This document shows, piece by piece, positions 41,877-49,836 of a stretch of 64,000 bases of DNA. The translations under genes and the position numbers were made by a program. Where the stretch lies: NCBI RefSeq assembly GCF_038397715.1, contig NZ_CP151633.1, positions 186,001 to 250,000 of the forward strand, read 5' to 3'. The DNA is from Microbacterium sp. LWO14-1.2. GTDB taxonomy: Bacteria; Actinomycetota; Actinomycetes; Actinomycetales; Microbacteriaceae. Every line of letters starts with the position of its first letter. Position 1 is the stretch's first letter. The notes beneath the pieces are model-generated. The model saw nothing but the letters and a program-made list of their open reading frames with translations, did no database searches and was not told the DNA's origin.

Positions 41877-43363
41877 CAGAGCGCCCGGTGGGTGAAGCGT
41901 CCGCCGAGGAGGGTCGCGGCGACCGGCATCCCCCGCAGTCCGTCGCGGTCGCAGGCGTAGGGGTCCCGGTCGGTGAGCACGAGGTCGGCCGGCTGCCCCA
42001 CCGAGAGGGAGGAGCGGACGGATGCCGCGAGAGCCACGTCGAGCGGCAGCCGCTGCTCCGGGTGCCACGCCTCGCGGTCGCCCCTGCTCCGAGCGGTCGC
42101 CGCCGAGAGTGAGATCCACGGGTCGAGGGGCGCGACCGGCGCGTCCGAGCCCAGCCGCAGCGCGGCGCCGGACCGGTGCAGCGAGCCGAACGCGAACGCC
42201 CGCCCGGTGCGGCCGGCCCAGTGGTGGTCGGCGACGTCTCGATCGTCCATGGCGTGCTCCGGCTGGACGCTGGCGATGAGACCCAGGCGTGCGAAGCGGT
42301 CGAAGTCGTCGTCGCGCACCAGCTGCGCGTGCTCGATCACGCCCCGCATGCCGAGATCCTCGAAGGTGTCGAGCACCTCGGTGTTCGCCCGATCGCCGAT
42401 CGCGTGCACGGCCGCGTCGATGCCGGCACCGCGGGCGCGGTCGAGCAGGCGGCGCAGCTCGGGCACGGGGACGCTCTCGAGCCCGCACGCGTGCGGGTGG
42501 CCGGGATCCATGCCGGGGTAGGGATCCCAGCACCAGGCGGTCCTGGTGTTGAGCGAGCCGTCCACGACCACCTTCAGCCGTCCGAAGGTCACCAGCCCCG
42601 CCTCGTCCACGACGTCGCCGGTGCGGTACCCGTCCGCGATCGCCGCGTCGAGTCGGTCCGGCCACACGGCGATGTCGGTGCGCAGGCTCCTGAGGCCGGA
42701 TGCCGTGCGCTGCGACCACTCCGAGACGTTGTCGGTGTTCTCGTATTCGACGATGCCGACCACACCGCGAGCGGCCGCGGCGGCGGCGGCCTCCGCGTAG
42801 GCGTCGGCGGGCAGGTGCGACGCCTCGTCGAAGGAGTGCAGCAGGCTGATCCACGGGCCCTCGCGCAGCAGCCCTGACGAGTCGAGCTCGACTCCGAACC
42901 TTCTCGCGGCTGCCCGGTTCATCCAGCCGCAGTGCAGGTCGCCGCTCACCAGCACGACGGGCACGTCGCGCTCGGCATCGTCGAGGGCGTCGAGGGTGGC
43001 CGGCACAGGCCAGAGCCCGTCACGGAAGCCGTACCCCATCAGCACTCCGTCGCTGAGCGGCGCCGCATCCGCGCGCGCCCGCCGGACGACATCGAGCACG
43101 TCGTCGGCGCTGCGGGTCTCGGTGAGGTCGAGACGGCGCCGGCGGATCACATGCTGCGTGAAGTGCACGTGAGCATCCCACAGGCCCGGGCCGATCCAGC
43201 GGCCCTCGGCGTCGACGACCTCACCGGTGGCGGGTGCGCCGCCCGCCGGCTCGACGGCCGCGATGAGCCCATCGCGCACGACCACGTCGACGGGGTCGCC
43301 GCCGTCGTACGCGCGCACGTCGCGGAGTGTCAGGCTGTCGCGCAGTGGCTGGGTGTCGCTCAT
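41876..43363 (-). CDS. Amidohydrolase family protein
   Basis: A 495-residue YtcJ-type amidohydrolase. WIGPGLWDAHVHFTQHVI replaces the usual HTH with HVH, IDAAVHAIGDRANTEVLD and IEHAQLV hold further metal ligands and LGSDAPVAPLDPW the final Asp. GAGAGGAG is four bases before ATG 43363. It lies upstream of a second amidohydrolase gene with the same domain plan, and downstream of ornithine cyclodeaminase by 49 nt. The two proteins probably act on related cyclic or N-acyl compounds, releasing an amino acid for the cyclodeaminase. Confidence 0.87.
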   Translation of the reverse strand: MSDTQPLRDSLTLRDVRAYDGGDPVDVVVRDGLIAAVEPAGGAPATGEVVDAEGRWIGPGLWDAHVHFTQHVIRRRRLDLTETRSADDVLDVVRRARADAAPLSDGVLMGYGFRDGLWPVPATLDALDDAERDVPVVLVSGDLHCGWMNRAAARRFGVELDSSGLLREGPWISLLHSFDEASHLPADAYAEAAAAAAARGVVGIVEYENTDNVSEWSQRTASGLRSLRTDIAVWPDRLDAAIADGYRTGDVVDEAGLVTFGRLKVVVDGSLNTRTAWCWDPYPGMDPGHPHACGLESVPVPELRRLLDRARGAGIDAAVHAIGDRANTEVLDTFEDLGMRGVIEHAQLVRDDDFDRFARLGLIASVQPEHAMDDRDVADHHWAGRTGRAFAFGSLHRSGAALRLGSDAPVAPLDPWISLSAATARSRGDREAWHPEQRLPLDVALAASVRSSLSVGQPADLVLTDRDPYACDRDGLRGMPVAATLLGGRFTHRAL

Positions 43364-43412
43364 GCTGCTCCTCTCGGCGCCCGGGGCGCGAGGTGGGTCT
43401 GGACGGGTCCGG

Positions 43413-44441
43413 TCAGCCGACGGGTACCGGAGACGTGGCGAAGCCGAAGAGGTCCTTCGGGTCCTCGGGCGTCGCGACGAGGTCGATCTCGGTGTCCAGC
43501 CCGCTGCCGGCGAGATCCGCGCGCAGGTGCCGCAGCGCCGAGAAGTCCTCCAGGGCGAACCCCACCGAGTCGAAGATCGTCACCTGCTCCGACGAGGTGC
43601 GGCCCGGCGCCGAGCCGTCCAGCACCCGCCAGAACTCCGTCACCGGGAAGTCCGCCGCGACGTTCTGGATCTCCCCCTCCACGCGAGTCTGCGGCGTGTA
43701 CTCCACGAACACCGGCCCGCGCTCCAGAATCCGCGGATCCAGCTCGGTCTTGCCTGGGCAGTCGCCGCCGATCGTGTTGATGTGCATCCCCGCAGCCACG
43801 TCGGCATCCGCGAGCACCTGCGCGACGGCCTTGTCTGCCGTGCACGTCGTGACGATGTCCGCGCCCGACGCGGCCTCCGCGGCCGACGAGCACACCGTGA
43901 TCTCGAACCCCCGAGGCTCCAGGTTCCGCACGAACTTCTCCGTCGCCCGCGCGTCCACGTCGAACACCCGCAGCCGTGACACACCCAGCACCCCGCGGAA
44001 CGCGAGTGCCTGGAACTCCGCCTGACTCCCCGCACCGATCATCGCCATCACCGTCGAGTCCGGCCGGGCGAGCCGACGAGCGACCATCGCCGACGTCGCC
44101 GCCGTCCGCAGCGCGGTGAGCATCGTCATCTCCGCGAGGAACACCGGATAGCCGTTGTGCACGTCCGCGAGCACCCCGAACGCCGTCACGGTCTGATACC
44201 CGCGGCCCGGATTGAACGGGTGCCCGTTGACGTACTTGAACGCGTAGGTGTCGGGGTCGCTGATCGGCATCAGCTCGATCACCCCGAACGGCGTATGGTT
44301 CGCGACCCGCTCGCTCTTGTCGAACGACTCCCACCGGCGGAAGTCCGTCTCGATCGTCTCCGCCATCTCGGTCATGATCGCCTCGGCGCCGCGACGCGAG
44401 ATCCACTCCACCATGTCCTGCACACCCACGAACGCGGTCAT
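43413..44441 (-). CDS. Ornithine cyclodeaminase family protein
   Basis: A 342-residue member of the ornithine cyclodeaminase/mu-crystallin family. AYKYVNGHP-like FKYVNGHPFNPGRGYQTV is the substrate-binding block, MIGAGSQAEFQALAF the NAD(P) Rossmann turn and NTIGGDCPGKTELDP the conserved GxDxxGKxEL segment with the catalytic-type Asp. True members convert ornithine to proline; others reduce imines or deaminate other amino acids. The 4-nt overlap with paiB and the downstream amidohydrolases suggest amino-acid catabolism. The length is normal. Confidence 0.9.
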   Translation of the reverse strand: MTAFVGVQDMVEWISRRGAEAIMTEMAETIETDFRRWESFDKSERVANHTPFGVIELMPISDPDTYAFKYVNGHPFNPGRGYQTVTAFGVLADVHNGYPVFLAEMTMLTALRTAATSAMVARRLARPDSTVMAMIGAGSQAEFQALAFRGVLGVSRLRVFDVDARATEKFVRNLEPRGFEITVCSSAAEAASGADIVTTCTADKAVAQVLADADVAAGMHINTIGGDCPGKTELDPRILERGPVFVEYTPQTRVEGEIQNVAADFPVTEFWRVLDGSAPGRTSSEQVTIFDSVGFALEDFSALRHLRADLAGSGLDTEIDLVATPEDPKDLFGFATSPVPVG

Positions 44442-45091
44442 GCGGTCTCCTCCTCTGCGTGCAGAGCCTCGCGGTTGACCGCAGCGATGCGGTCGGCGAG
44501 CCTCCGGTTCTCGTACGGGCCCGGTCGGCGCAGCGCATCGATCACGCGCGCGATCACGGCAGCCGGCTTGTCCTGACTCATCTTGTCCTTCGCCTCGACG
44601 CGATCGACCCGGAGACGGAAGCCGACCGTGCCGTGCACGATCCGCTCCGCGTAGGCGGTGTTCTCCAGCGAGCGGTGCATGAGGAACGGATCGGGCAGCG
44701 GGCGCTCGAACCAGGCGACCAGACGGTCGAGCACCGCCAGGTTCTCGTCGTCCGAGAGCAGTTCAGGGGTCCCGTGCAGGTGGGCGACGGCGAAGTCCCA
44801 GGTGGGGACGGCGGGCGATGACTCGTACCACCCCGGCGAGACGTACCCCTGCGGGCCGTAGACGATGACCATCGTCTCGTGCTGTCCGAGCTCGTGCAGC
44901 CGTTCGTCGGGGCGGCCGACGTGGCTCACCAGCACGATGCCCTCGGCATCCTCGTCGAGCAGCACCGGGTAGTGCGAGGCGACGAGCCCCGTACCGGGCA
45001 CGTGGCTGACGATGGTCGCCCACGGGTTCTCGCGCACGAGCGCGCGCACGGCATCGACGTCGTCGAGCGCGTAGTCGGGGTTGTGCCTCAT
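44438..45091 (-). CDS. PaiB-like FMN-binding negative regulator / flavin protein
   Basis: A 217-residue PaiB family protein, recognised from NPWATIVSHVPGTGLVASHY, YVSPGWYESSPAVPTWDFA and TVGFRLRVDRVEAKDKMSQ. In Bacillus subtilis PaiB acts with PaiA and affects degradative enzyme and sporulation genes; structurally it is a split-barrel flavin-binding fold with no helix-turn-helix, so it may be an enzyme rather than a DNA-binding protein. GGAG five bases before ATG 45091 supports the start. It is the first gene of the operon ending in the CoA-transferase at 39136. Confidence 0.88.
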   Translation of the reverse strand: MRHNPDYALDDVDAVRALVRENPWATIVSHVPGTGLVASHYPVLLDEDAEGIVLVSHVGRPDERLHELGQHETMVIVYGPQGYVSPGWYESSPAVPTWDFAVAHLHGTPELLSDDENLAVLDRLVAWFERPLPDPFLMHRSLENTAYAERIVHGTVGFRLRVDRVEAKDKMSQDKPAAVIARVIDALRRPGPYENRRLADRIAAVNREALHAEEETA

Positions 45092-45245
45092 GGCGTCTCC
45101 AGGTCGGTGGCTGTCAGGTGGACTTTCGAATCGCGTGCCTTGCAGAAATCGACGGGCCGAAGTGGTGAATCAAGCGATTCGAAAACCGGGAGTGCGGGTG
45201 CACCGGTCGTCCTGACACTCACGGTACGGACGACGGATGTCGGCG

Positions 45246-45296
45246 GCAATGTTCTGCAGCAACAGTGCTCAGAGGCAAACTGTGCCGAATGCACAG
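45246..45296. promoter_or_regulatory. Copy B of the 51-nt shared regulatory element (paiB promoter region)
   Basis: GCAATGTTC (45246-45254), CAGTG (45263-45267), ACTGTGC (45279-45285) and GCACAG (45291-45296) have exactly the spacing of copy A. On the minus strand, TTGCCT and GAACAT are 18 nt apart and suit a promoter for paiB, with the CTGTGC-N5-GCACAG dyad upstream of the -35, where an activator would bind. Confidence 0.65.
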
Positions 45297-45306
45297 CTCC
45301 GGTGCG

Positions 45307-46146
45307 TCAGCGCTCGGAGAAGGTGATGTCGGCGATGGCGAGCACCACGTCGTCGGGGTCGATGGCCGTGACGCGCAGGCCGTCGGCCGTCACTCCGCCA
45401 CCCACGAGCCGCAGCGGCCGGTCCACGAGGATGGGCGCGATCGCCCGCACGTCGAGACGGGTGGGCACGCGCCCGTCGGCGTGGTGCCGGGCCGCGTCCA
45501 TGAGCAGGATGCGCGTGAGCGGCCCGTGCACGAGGAGATCGGGCAGCCCTTCGACCTCGCGCGCCCAGGCCCGGTCGTAGTGGATGAGGTGGGTGTTGAA
45601 GGTGAGCGCCGAGAAGCGGAACAGCTGCCGCGCATCGAGCGAGATCTCTTCGACCCAGTCGGCCTCGGCCGCGACCGAGGGCTGCGGCAGCGGGCCGCGC
45701 TGCGGGGCATCGGGGTCCGCCGCCTCGAGGAACACGTCGTGCCAGACGCTGCGCACCGCGACCTCGCCCGCGACCGCGTACTCGCGGGCGATGTCGACGA
45801 AGGTCAGCCGACCGCGCGAGCCCGACTTCTCGACGACACCGCCGAGCGTCGTGGTCTGCGTGACCTCGTCGCCGACGCGGATCGGCCGCAGGAACTCCGT
45901 CGTCTCGCCCGCGTACATCCGTCGGGGCAGGTCGATCTCGGGGACGACGCCGTCTCGTGCGGGCGTGCCGTCCGGACGCAGGTCGGCCAGCGGCACCGCG
46001 AACGGGAAGAACACGCCCTCCCACCCCGCGGGCAGCGCATCGCCCGCGTCGAGCACGGGATCGGATGCGGCGAACGTGCCGCGGTACGCCTCGACCGTGC
46101 CCGTCGTGATCGGCTCGCTGCGCACGACCCGCGACGACGGGCTCAC
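45307..46146 (-). CDS. MaoC-like hot-dog hydratase (mesaconyl-C4-CoA/itaconyl-CoA hydratase type)
   Basis: A 279-residue double hot-dog protein. The N-terminal half contains FPFAVPLADLRPDGTPARDG and PRRMYAGETTEFLRPIRVGD, and the second half LFRFSALTFNTHLIHYDRAW followed by LLVHGPLTRILLMDA, with the catalytic-type Asp/His in the HLIHYD hydratase motif. These features mark the FAS1-like/mesaconyl-CoA hydratase group. GTG 46146 overlaps the CoA-transferase stop. As the last gene of the mvaA-mvaB operon, it could hydrate 3-methylglutaconyl-CoA to HMG-CoA; this is inferred, and itaconyl- or mesaconyl-CoA are alternatives. Confidence 0.85.
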   Translation of the reverse strand: MSPSSRVVRSEPITTGTVEAYRGTFAASDPVLDAGDALPAGWEGVFFPFAVPLADLRPDGTPARDGVVPEIDLPRRMYAGETTEFLRPIRVGDEVTQTTTLGGVVEKSGSRGRLTFVDIAREYAVAGEVAVRSVWHDVFLEAADPDAPQRGPLPQPSVAAEADWVEEISLDARQLFRFSALTFNTHLIHYDRAWAREVEGLPDLLVHGPLTRILLMDAARHHADGRVPTRLDVRAIAPILVDRPLRLVGGGVTADGLRVTAIDPDDVVLAIADITFSER

Positions 46147-47372
46147 GGCAGCACCCCTGCGGCACGCAGTTCGGCGATGCGGGCGGCGCCGTATCCCGCG
46201 TACGTCGCGAGCACCTCGTCGGCGTGCTCGGCGAACCTGTTGGCCGTGCGGGCCGGCGTCGCGGGTGTCTCAGACAGCTTGATGGGCTGGCCGAACATGC
46301 GCAGGACGCCGAGGTCTCCGTAGTCGGCCTCGACGATCATGTCGCGCTCGGCGGTCCCCGGGTCGTCGACGACCTCGCCGATCGTCTTGATCGCGGTGAG
46401 GGGCACCACATCGCCGGCGAGGTCTTCGAGCTCCTGCTTCGTGCGGCTCGCCAGCCACCCGGCGACGATCGGCTTGACGCGCCGCTCGTACACGTCGTCG
46501 TCGAATCGCTTGCGCATGGTGTCGATCTCCGGATCCTCCTTGTGCTCGGGCGTTCCGAAGAGGTCGCAGCTCGCGTTCCAGAGCTTGTCCGTGTACGCCC
46601 CGAAGAAGACCTGGCCGTCCGCGCAGTCGAACAGCTCGTACGGACGCACCCAGGCGTGGGCGTTCCCCTGCGGCGAGGCGACCTTACCCGTGACGGTGTA
46701 GTCGACGACGGCGGTCTCGGTGAGCGCGACGATGCTGTCGACCTGGGCGACGTCGACGACCTGACCGACACCGGTGGCTTCGGCGTGTCGCAGGGCCGCC
46801 AGCGTGCCGATCACCGCGAACAGGGTCGCCGAGAGATCGCCGATCGTCACTCCGACGCGGACGGGAGGATGCTCGGCGTAGCCGTTCATCGACCAGATGC
46901 CGCCGGCCGCCTGCGCGGTGTTGTCGAACGCGGGGCGCTTGCTGCGCGACCCGGTGCGCCCGTAGCCCGAGATCGCGGTGTAGACGAGTCGCGGATTGAC
47001 CTCGCGCAACACCTCGTATCCGACTCCGAGCTTCTCCATGGTGCCGGGGCGGAAGTTCTCGACGAGCACGTCGGCTCCGCGGACGAGGTCTTTCAGCACC
47101 TCCTTGCCCTCCGGTGTGGCGAGGTCGAGCCCGACGCCGAGCTTGCCGCGGTTGTACTGCGCGTAATAGGCGCTGAACTCCTCGTCGCCGTCGGTCAGGT
47201 ACGGCGGGAAGCCGCGCGAGACGTCGGGGTCGCGCGGGTTCTCGACCTTGATGACGGTCGCGCCGAGGTCGGCGAGGGTCTGCGACGCATAGGGACCGGC
47301 CAGCACGCGCGAGAGGTCGATCACGGTGACGCCGGCGAGGGCGCCGGGTGCGGGAAGGGTGGTGTCGATCAT
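46143..47372 (-). CDS. CaiB/BaiF family III CoA-transferase
   Basis: A 409-residue CoA-transferase with TVIDLSRVLAGPYASQTLAD, VENFRPGTMEKLGVGYE and VGVTIGDLSATLFAVIGTL carrying the catalytic Asp. It is close in sequence to the transferase at 24074-25339. It is embedded by 4-nt overlaps between HMG-CoA lyase and a hot-dog hydratase, so it probably makes the CoA ester of a branched dicarboxylate such as 3-hydroxy-3-methylglutarate or 3-methylglutaconate. The mammalian SUGCT enzyme, of the same superfamily, uses 3-hydroxymethylglutarate, which makes this plausible. Confidence 0.9.
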   Translation of the reverse strand: MIDTTLPAPGALAGVTVIDLSRVLAGPYASQTLADLGATVIKVENPRDPDVSRGFPPYLTDGDEEFSAYYAQYNRGKLGVGLDLATPEGKEVLKDLVRGADVLVENFRPGTMEKLGVGYEVLREVNPRLVYTAISGYGRTGSRSKRPAFDNTAQAAGGIWSMNGYAEHPPVRVGVTIGDLSATLFAVIGTLAALRHAEATGVGQVVDVAQVDSIVALTETAVVDYTVTGKVASPQGNAHAWVRPYELFDCADGQVFFGAYTDKLWNASCDLFGTPEHKEDPEIDTMRKRFDDDVYERRVKPIVAGWLASRTKQELEDLAGDVVPLTAIKTIGEVVDDPGTAERDMIVEADYGDLGVLRMFGQPIKLSETPATPARTANRFAEHADEVLATYAGYGAARIAELRAAGVLP

Positions 47373-48352
47373 GCGGTGGTGACCTCCTGTGCGGGTTCGG
47401 GGGCGTCGAGCCCCGCGGCGGCGAACGCACGGGCGACGTTCGACGCGGGGCGGACGTTGCGGAGACGGGAGAGCCACAGCGTGGTGGCGGCGAGGGCACC
47501 GAGATCGAGTCCCGTCTCGATGCCCAGTCCGTGCAGCATCCACACGAGATCCTCTGTCGCGAGGTTACCGGTCGCGCCCTTGGCGTACGGGCATCGACCG
47601 AGTCCGCCGACAGACGCGTCGAACTCCGCGACCCCGAGGCGCAGGGCCGCGTGCACGTTGGCGAGAGACTGCCCGTAGGTGTCGTGCAGGTGAAGCGCGA
47701 TCCCCTCCACGGGGATCCCCACCGCGAGCGACTCCTGGATGACGGCGGCGGTGTGGCCGGGCGTGGCGACGCCGATGGTGTCGCTGATCGCGATCGTCCG
47801 CGCTCCCGCCTCGTGCAGGGCACGGGCGGCCGAGGTTACGGCGTCGAACCCGACGGGACCCTCCCACGGGTCGCCGAACGCCATCGACACGTACCCGCGC
47901 ACGGGGATGCCCTGTGCCGTGGCGGCGTCGATGACCTCGACCGCGCGGTCGATCGCCCCGGCGCGGCTCGTGTTGAGGTTCGCTCCGGCGAACGACTCGG
48001 TGGCGCTCACGACGACCGACACCTCGCGGATGCCGGCCTCCACGGCCCGCTGGAGTCCCCGCAGGTTCGGGACCAGCCCGACCGCGCGCGCCCCGTCGGG
48101 CACCTCGAGCGAGGCGACGACCTGCTCGGCGTCCGCCAGCTGCGGGATCCAGGTGGGCGGGACGAAGCTCGTGACCTCGACGTCGCGGCTGCCCGCCGCG
48201 TAGAGCCGCCGGCAGAGCTGCGCCTTGACCGGGGCCGGGATGATGTCGGTCTCCGCCTGGAGCCCGTCGCGGGGCCCCACCTCGAACACCGTCACGCGAG
48301 ACGGCAGGCCGTCCTCTCGGACGACCCGCGGCGCGGGCAGGGCGTCGCTCAT
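47369..48352 (-). CDS. mvaB: Hydroxymethylglutaryl-CoA lyase
   Basis: A 327-residue TIM-barrel lyase cleaving HMG-CoA into acetoacetate and acetyl-CoA. TVFEVGPRDGLQAE holds the conserved Arg and metal Asp, IALHLHDTYGQ the two metal His, and GLGRCPYAKGATGN the active-site Cys loop; the loop has Arg where GLGGCPY is usual. The length matches the family. It overlaps mvaA upstream and the CoA-transferase downstream by 4 nt each. The mvaA-mvaB pairing reproduces the mevalonate-degradation operon of Pseudomonas mevalonii. Confidence 0.93.
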   Translation of the reverse strand: MSDALPAPRVVREDGLPSRVTVFEVGPRDGLQAETDIIPAPVKAQLCRRLYAAGSRDVEVTSFVPPTWIPQLADAEQVVASLEVPDGARAVGLVPNLRGLQRAVEAGIREVSVVVSATESFAGANLNTSRAGAIDRAVEVIDAATAQGIPVRGYVSMAFGDPWEGPVGFDAVTSAARALHEAGARTIAISDTIGVATPGHTAAVIQESLAVGIPVEGIALHLHDTYGQSLANVHAALRLGVAEFDASVGGLGRCPYAKGATGNLATEDLVWMLHGLGIETGLDLGALAATTLWLSRLRNVRPASNVARAFAAAGLDAPEPAQEVTTA

Positions 48353-49629
48353 GCGTCGCCCCCGCCCGCACGCAGCTCGGCGAGCACGTCACGGGCGTGC
48401 TCGACGCGGATGCGCCGGTCGGCGACGATGCGGGCGGCGACCGCTCCGATCTCGTCGACCGTGGCGCCCGCGGAGGCGGCGACCGTGCGCGCGTGCAGCG
48501 TCATGTGTCCACGCTGGATGCCCTCGGCGGCCAGCGCCCGGCATGCCGCGAGGTTCTGAGCGAGCCCGACGGCGGCGATCACGCTCGCCAGCTCCCTGGC
48601 TGTGCCGACCCCGAGAAGACGCACCGCGGCCTGCGCTGCGGGGTGCGCCCGCGTCGCGCCGCCGACGAGACCGACCGCGAGAGGCACTTCGAGCGTGCCG
48701 ACGAGGTTGCCGTCGGCATCCTTCTCGAACTGCGAGAGCGCGGTGTACCCGCCGGCGCGGGCAGCGTGCGAGTGGCAGCCCGACTCGACGGCCCTGGTGT
48801 CGTTGCCGGTCGCGAGCACGACCGCGGTGATGCCGTTCATGATGCCCTTGTTGTGCGTGGCCGCACGGTACGGATCGGCCTCGGCGAACGCGCTCGCGGC
48901 GACGATGTCGTCGACGACCTGGGCGCCGCCGAGCAGTTCGGCGTCGAACACGGCACGCGCCCTCGTGAGCCGCAGCTCGGCCTTGTTGGTGAGGATGCGC
49001 AGCAGCGTGCGCGTCGCGGCGAGCTCCGCGATTCGCGGCGCGATGGCCTCGGCCATCGTGTTCACCGCGTTCGCGCCCATCGCGTCCCGCACGTCCACGT
49101 GCAGATGCACGATGACCTGCGTTCCCGCCCTGGTCGGCAGCACGCGCACCGAGATGGCGAAGGCGCCGCCGCCGAGCGAGACGAGCATCGGGTCCTGCTC
49201 GTTCGCGAGCGCGAGCAGCTCGCTCTCGGCCTCCAGCAGCGCGAAGCGCGTGCCGTGCGGGTCGACGGCGTCGAGCACCTGGATCTGCGCGATCATGACG
49301 TCGCCGGTGTACGAGGTCGTGAAGCCGCCGAGGTCGCGGGCCATGCGGGCGGCGTTCGACGCCGCTGCGACCACGCTCGGCTCCTCCGTCGCCATCGGCA
49401 CGAGCCGGTCGACACCGTCGATCGTGAAGTTCGTGGCGACGCCGACCGGGATGCCGACCATCCCCACGACGTTCTCGATCATGTGGTCGGCCTGCGCGAG
49501 CGAGAGGCCGTCGTCGGGACGCAGCGCCTTCAGGGTGTCCGGCTCGATCCCGGCTCCTTCCGCGACGAGCGAGAGCCGCTCGTCGGGGGTGTGATCGCGC
49601 AGTCCGGAGATTCGGCTGTTGGTCGGCAT
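48349..49629 (-). CDS. mvaA: Class II (degradative) hydroxymethylglutaryl-CoA reductase
   Basis: A 426-residue class II HMG-CoA reductase, which in this family interconverts mevalonate and HMG-CoA. Catalytic residues are visible: Glu83 in TEEPSVVAAAS, Lys in ATHNKGIMNG, Asp in LATGND and His in RGHMTLHAR. The IENVVGMVGIPVG block is the substrate-entry motif. ATG 49629, with AAGGAAGG six bases upstream, is preferred over an upstream start at 49647. With mvaB next, the direction in the cell is probably mevalonate oxidation. It diverges from the alpha/beta hydrolase gene across a region with two dyads. Confidence 0.93.
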   Translation of the reverse strand: MPTNSRISGLRDHTPDERLSLVAEGAGIEPDTLKALRPDDGLSLAQADHMIENVVGMVGIPVGVATNFTIDGVDRLVPMATEEPSVVAAASNAARMARDLGGFTTSYTGDVMIAQIQVLDAVDPHGTRFALLEAESELLALANEQDPMLVSLGGGAFAISVRVLPTRAGTQVIVHLHVDVRDAMGANAVNTMAEAIAPRIAELAATRTLLRILTNKAELRLTRARAVFDAELLGGAQVVDDIVAASAFAEADPYRAATHNKGIMNGITAVVLATGNDTRAVESGCHSHAARAGGYTALSQFEKDADGNLVGTLEVPLAVGLVGGATRAHPAAQAAVRLLGVGTARELASVIAAVGLAQNLAACRALAAEGIQRGHMTLHARTVAASAGATVDEIGAVAARIVADRRIRVEHARDVLAELRAGGGDA

Positions 49630-49727
49630 CGGCCACCTTCCTTCCATCCAGCCGCCGGGTCCGCGGCGCTGGGGTCACAGATGACACTAGGAGCGCACGA
49701 CAGGGGCGACGATGGGTGGAACACTCA

Positions 49728-49777
49728 TCGCCAGGGCGCTTGTATATGCGGTCGACACATCACTCGCGCCCTGGCGC
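49728..49777. promoter_or_regulatory. Pair of mirrored 12-nt dyads in the mvaA / hydrolase intergenic region
   Basis: CGCCAGGGCGC (49729-49739) and GCGCCCTGGCG (49766-49776) are exact reverse complements, 26 nt apart. Each is also internally dyadic (GCGCC-N2-GGCGC in the right copy, one mismatch in the left). A TAGACT -10-like hexamer follows for the plus strand (about 49783). They look like two operator sites for one dimeric regulator serving both directions. Confidence 0.5.
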
Positions 49778-49836
49778 GAACCTAGACTCGCAGCACACCC
49801 GACGCTCACCCCGATCCCGATGCGCGAGGAGAACAG

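Noticed and set aside
43378..43395. GCGCCC/GGGCGC inverted repeat before the amidohydrolase gene
   Set aside because: The spacer is a single base and the repeat is GC-only, so it is likely to be chance.
45092..45245. Possible small gene between paiB and the hydratase gene
   Set aside because: No frame with a ribosome-binding site and plausible protein composition was found. The region is better explained as the paiB leader and promoter.
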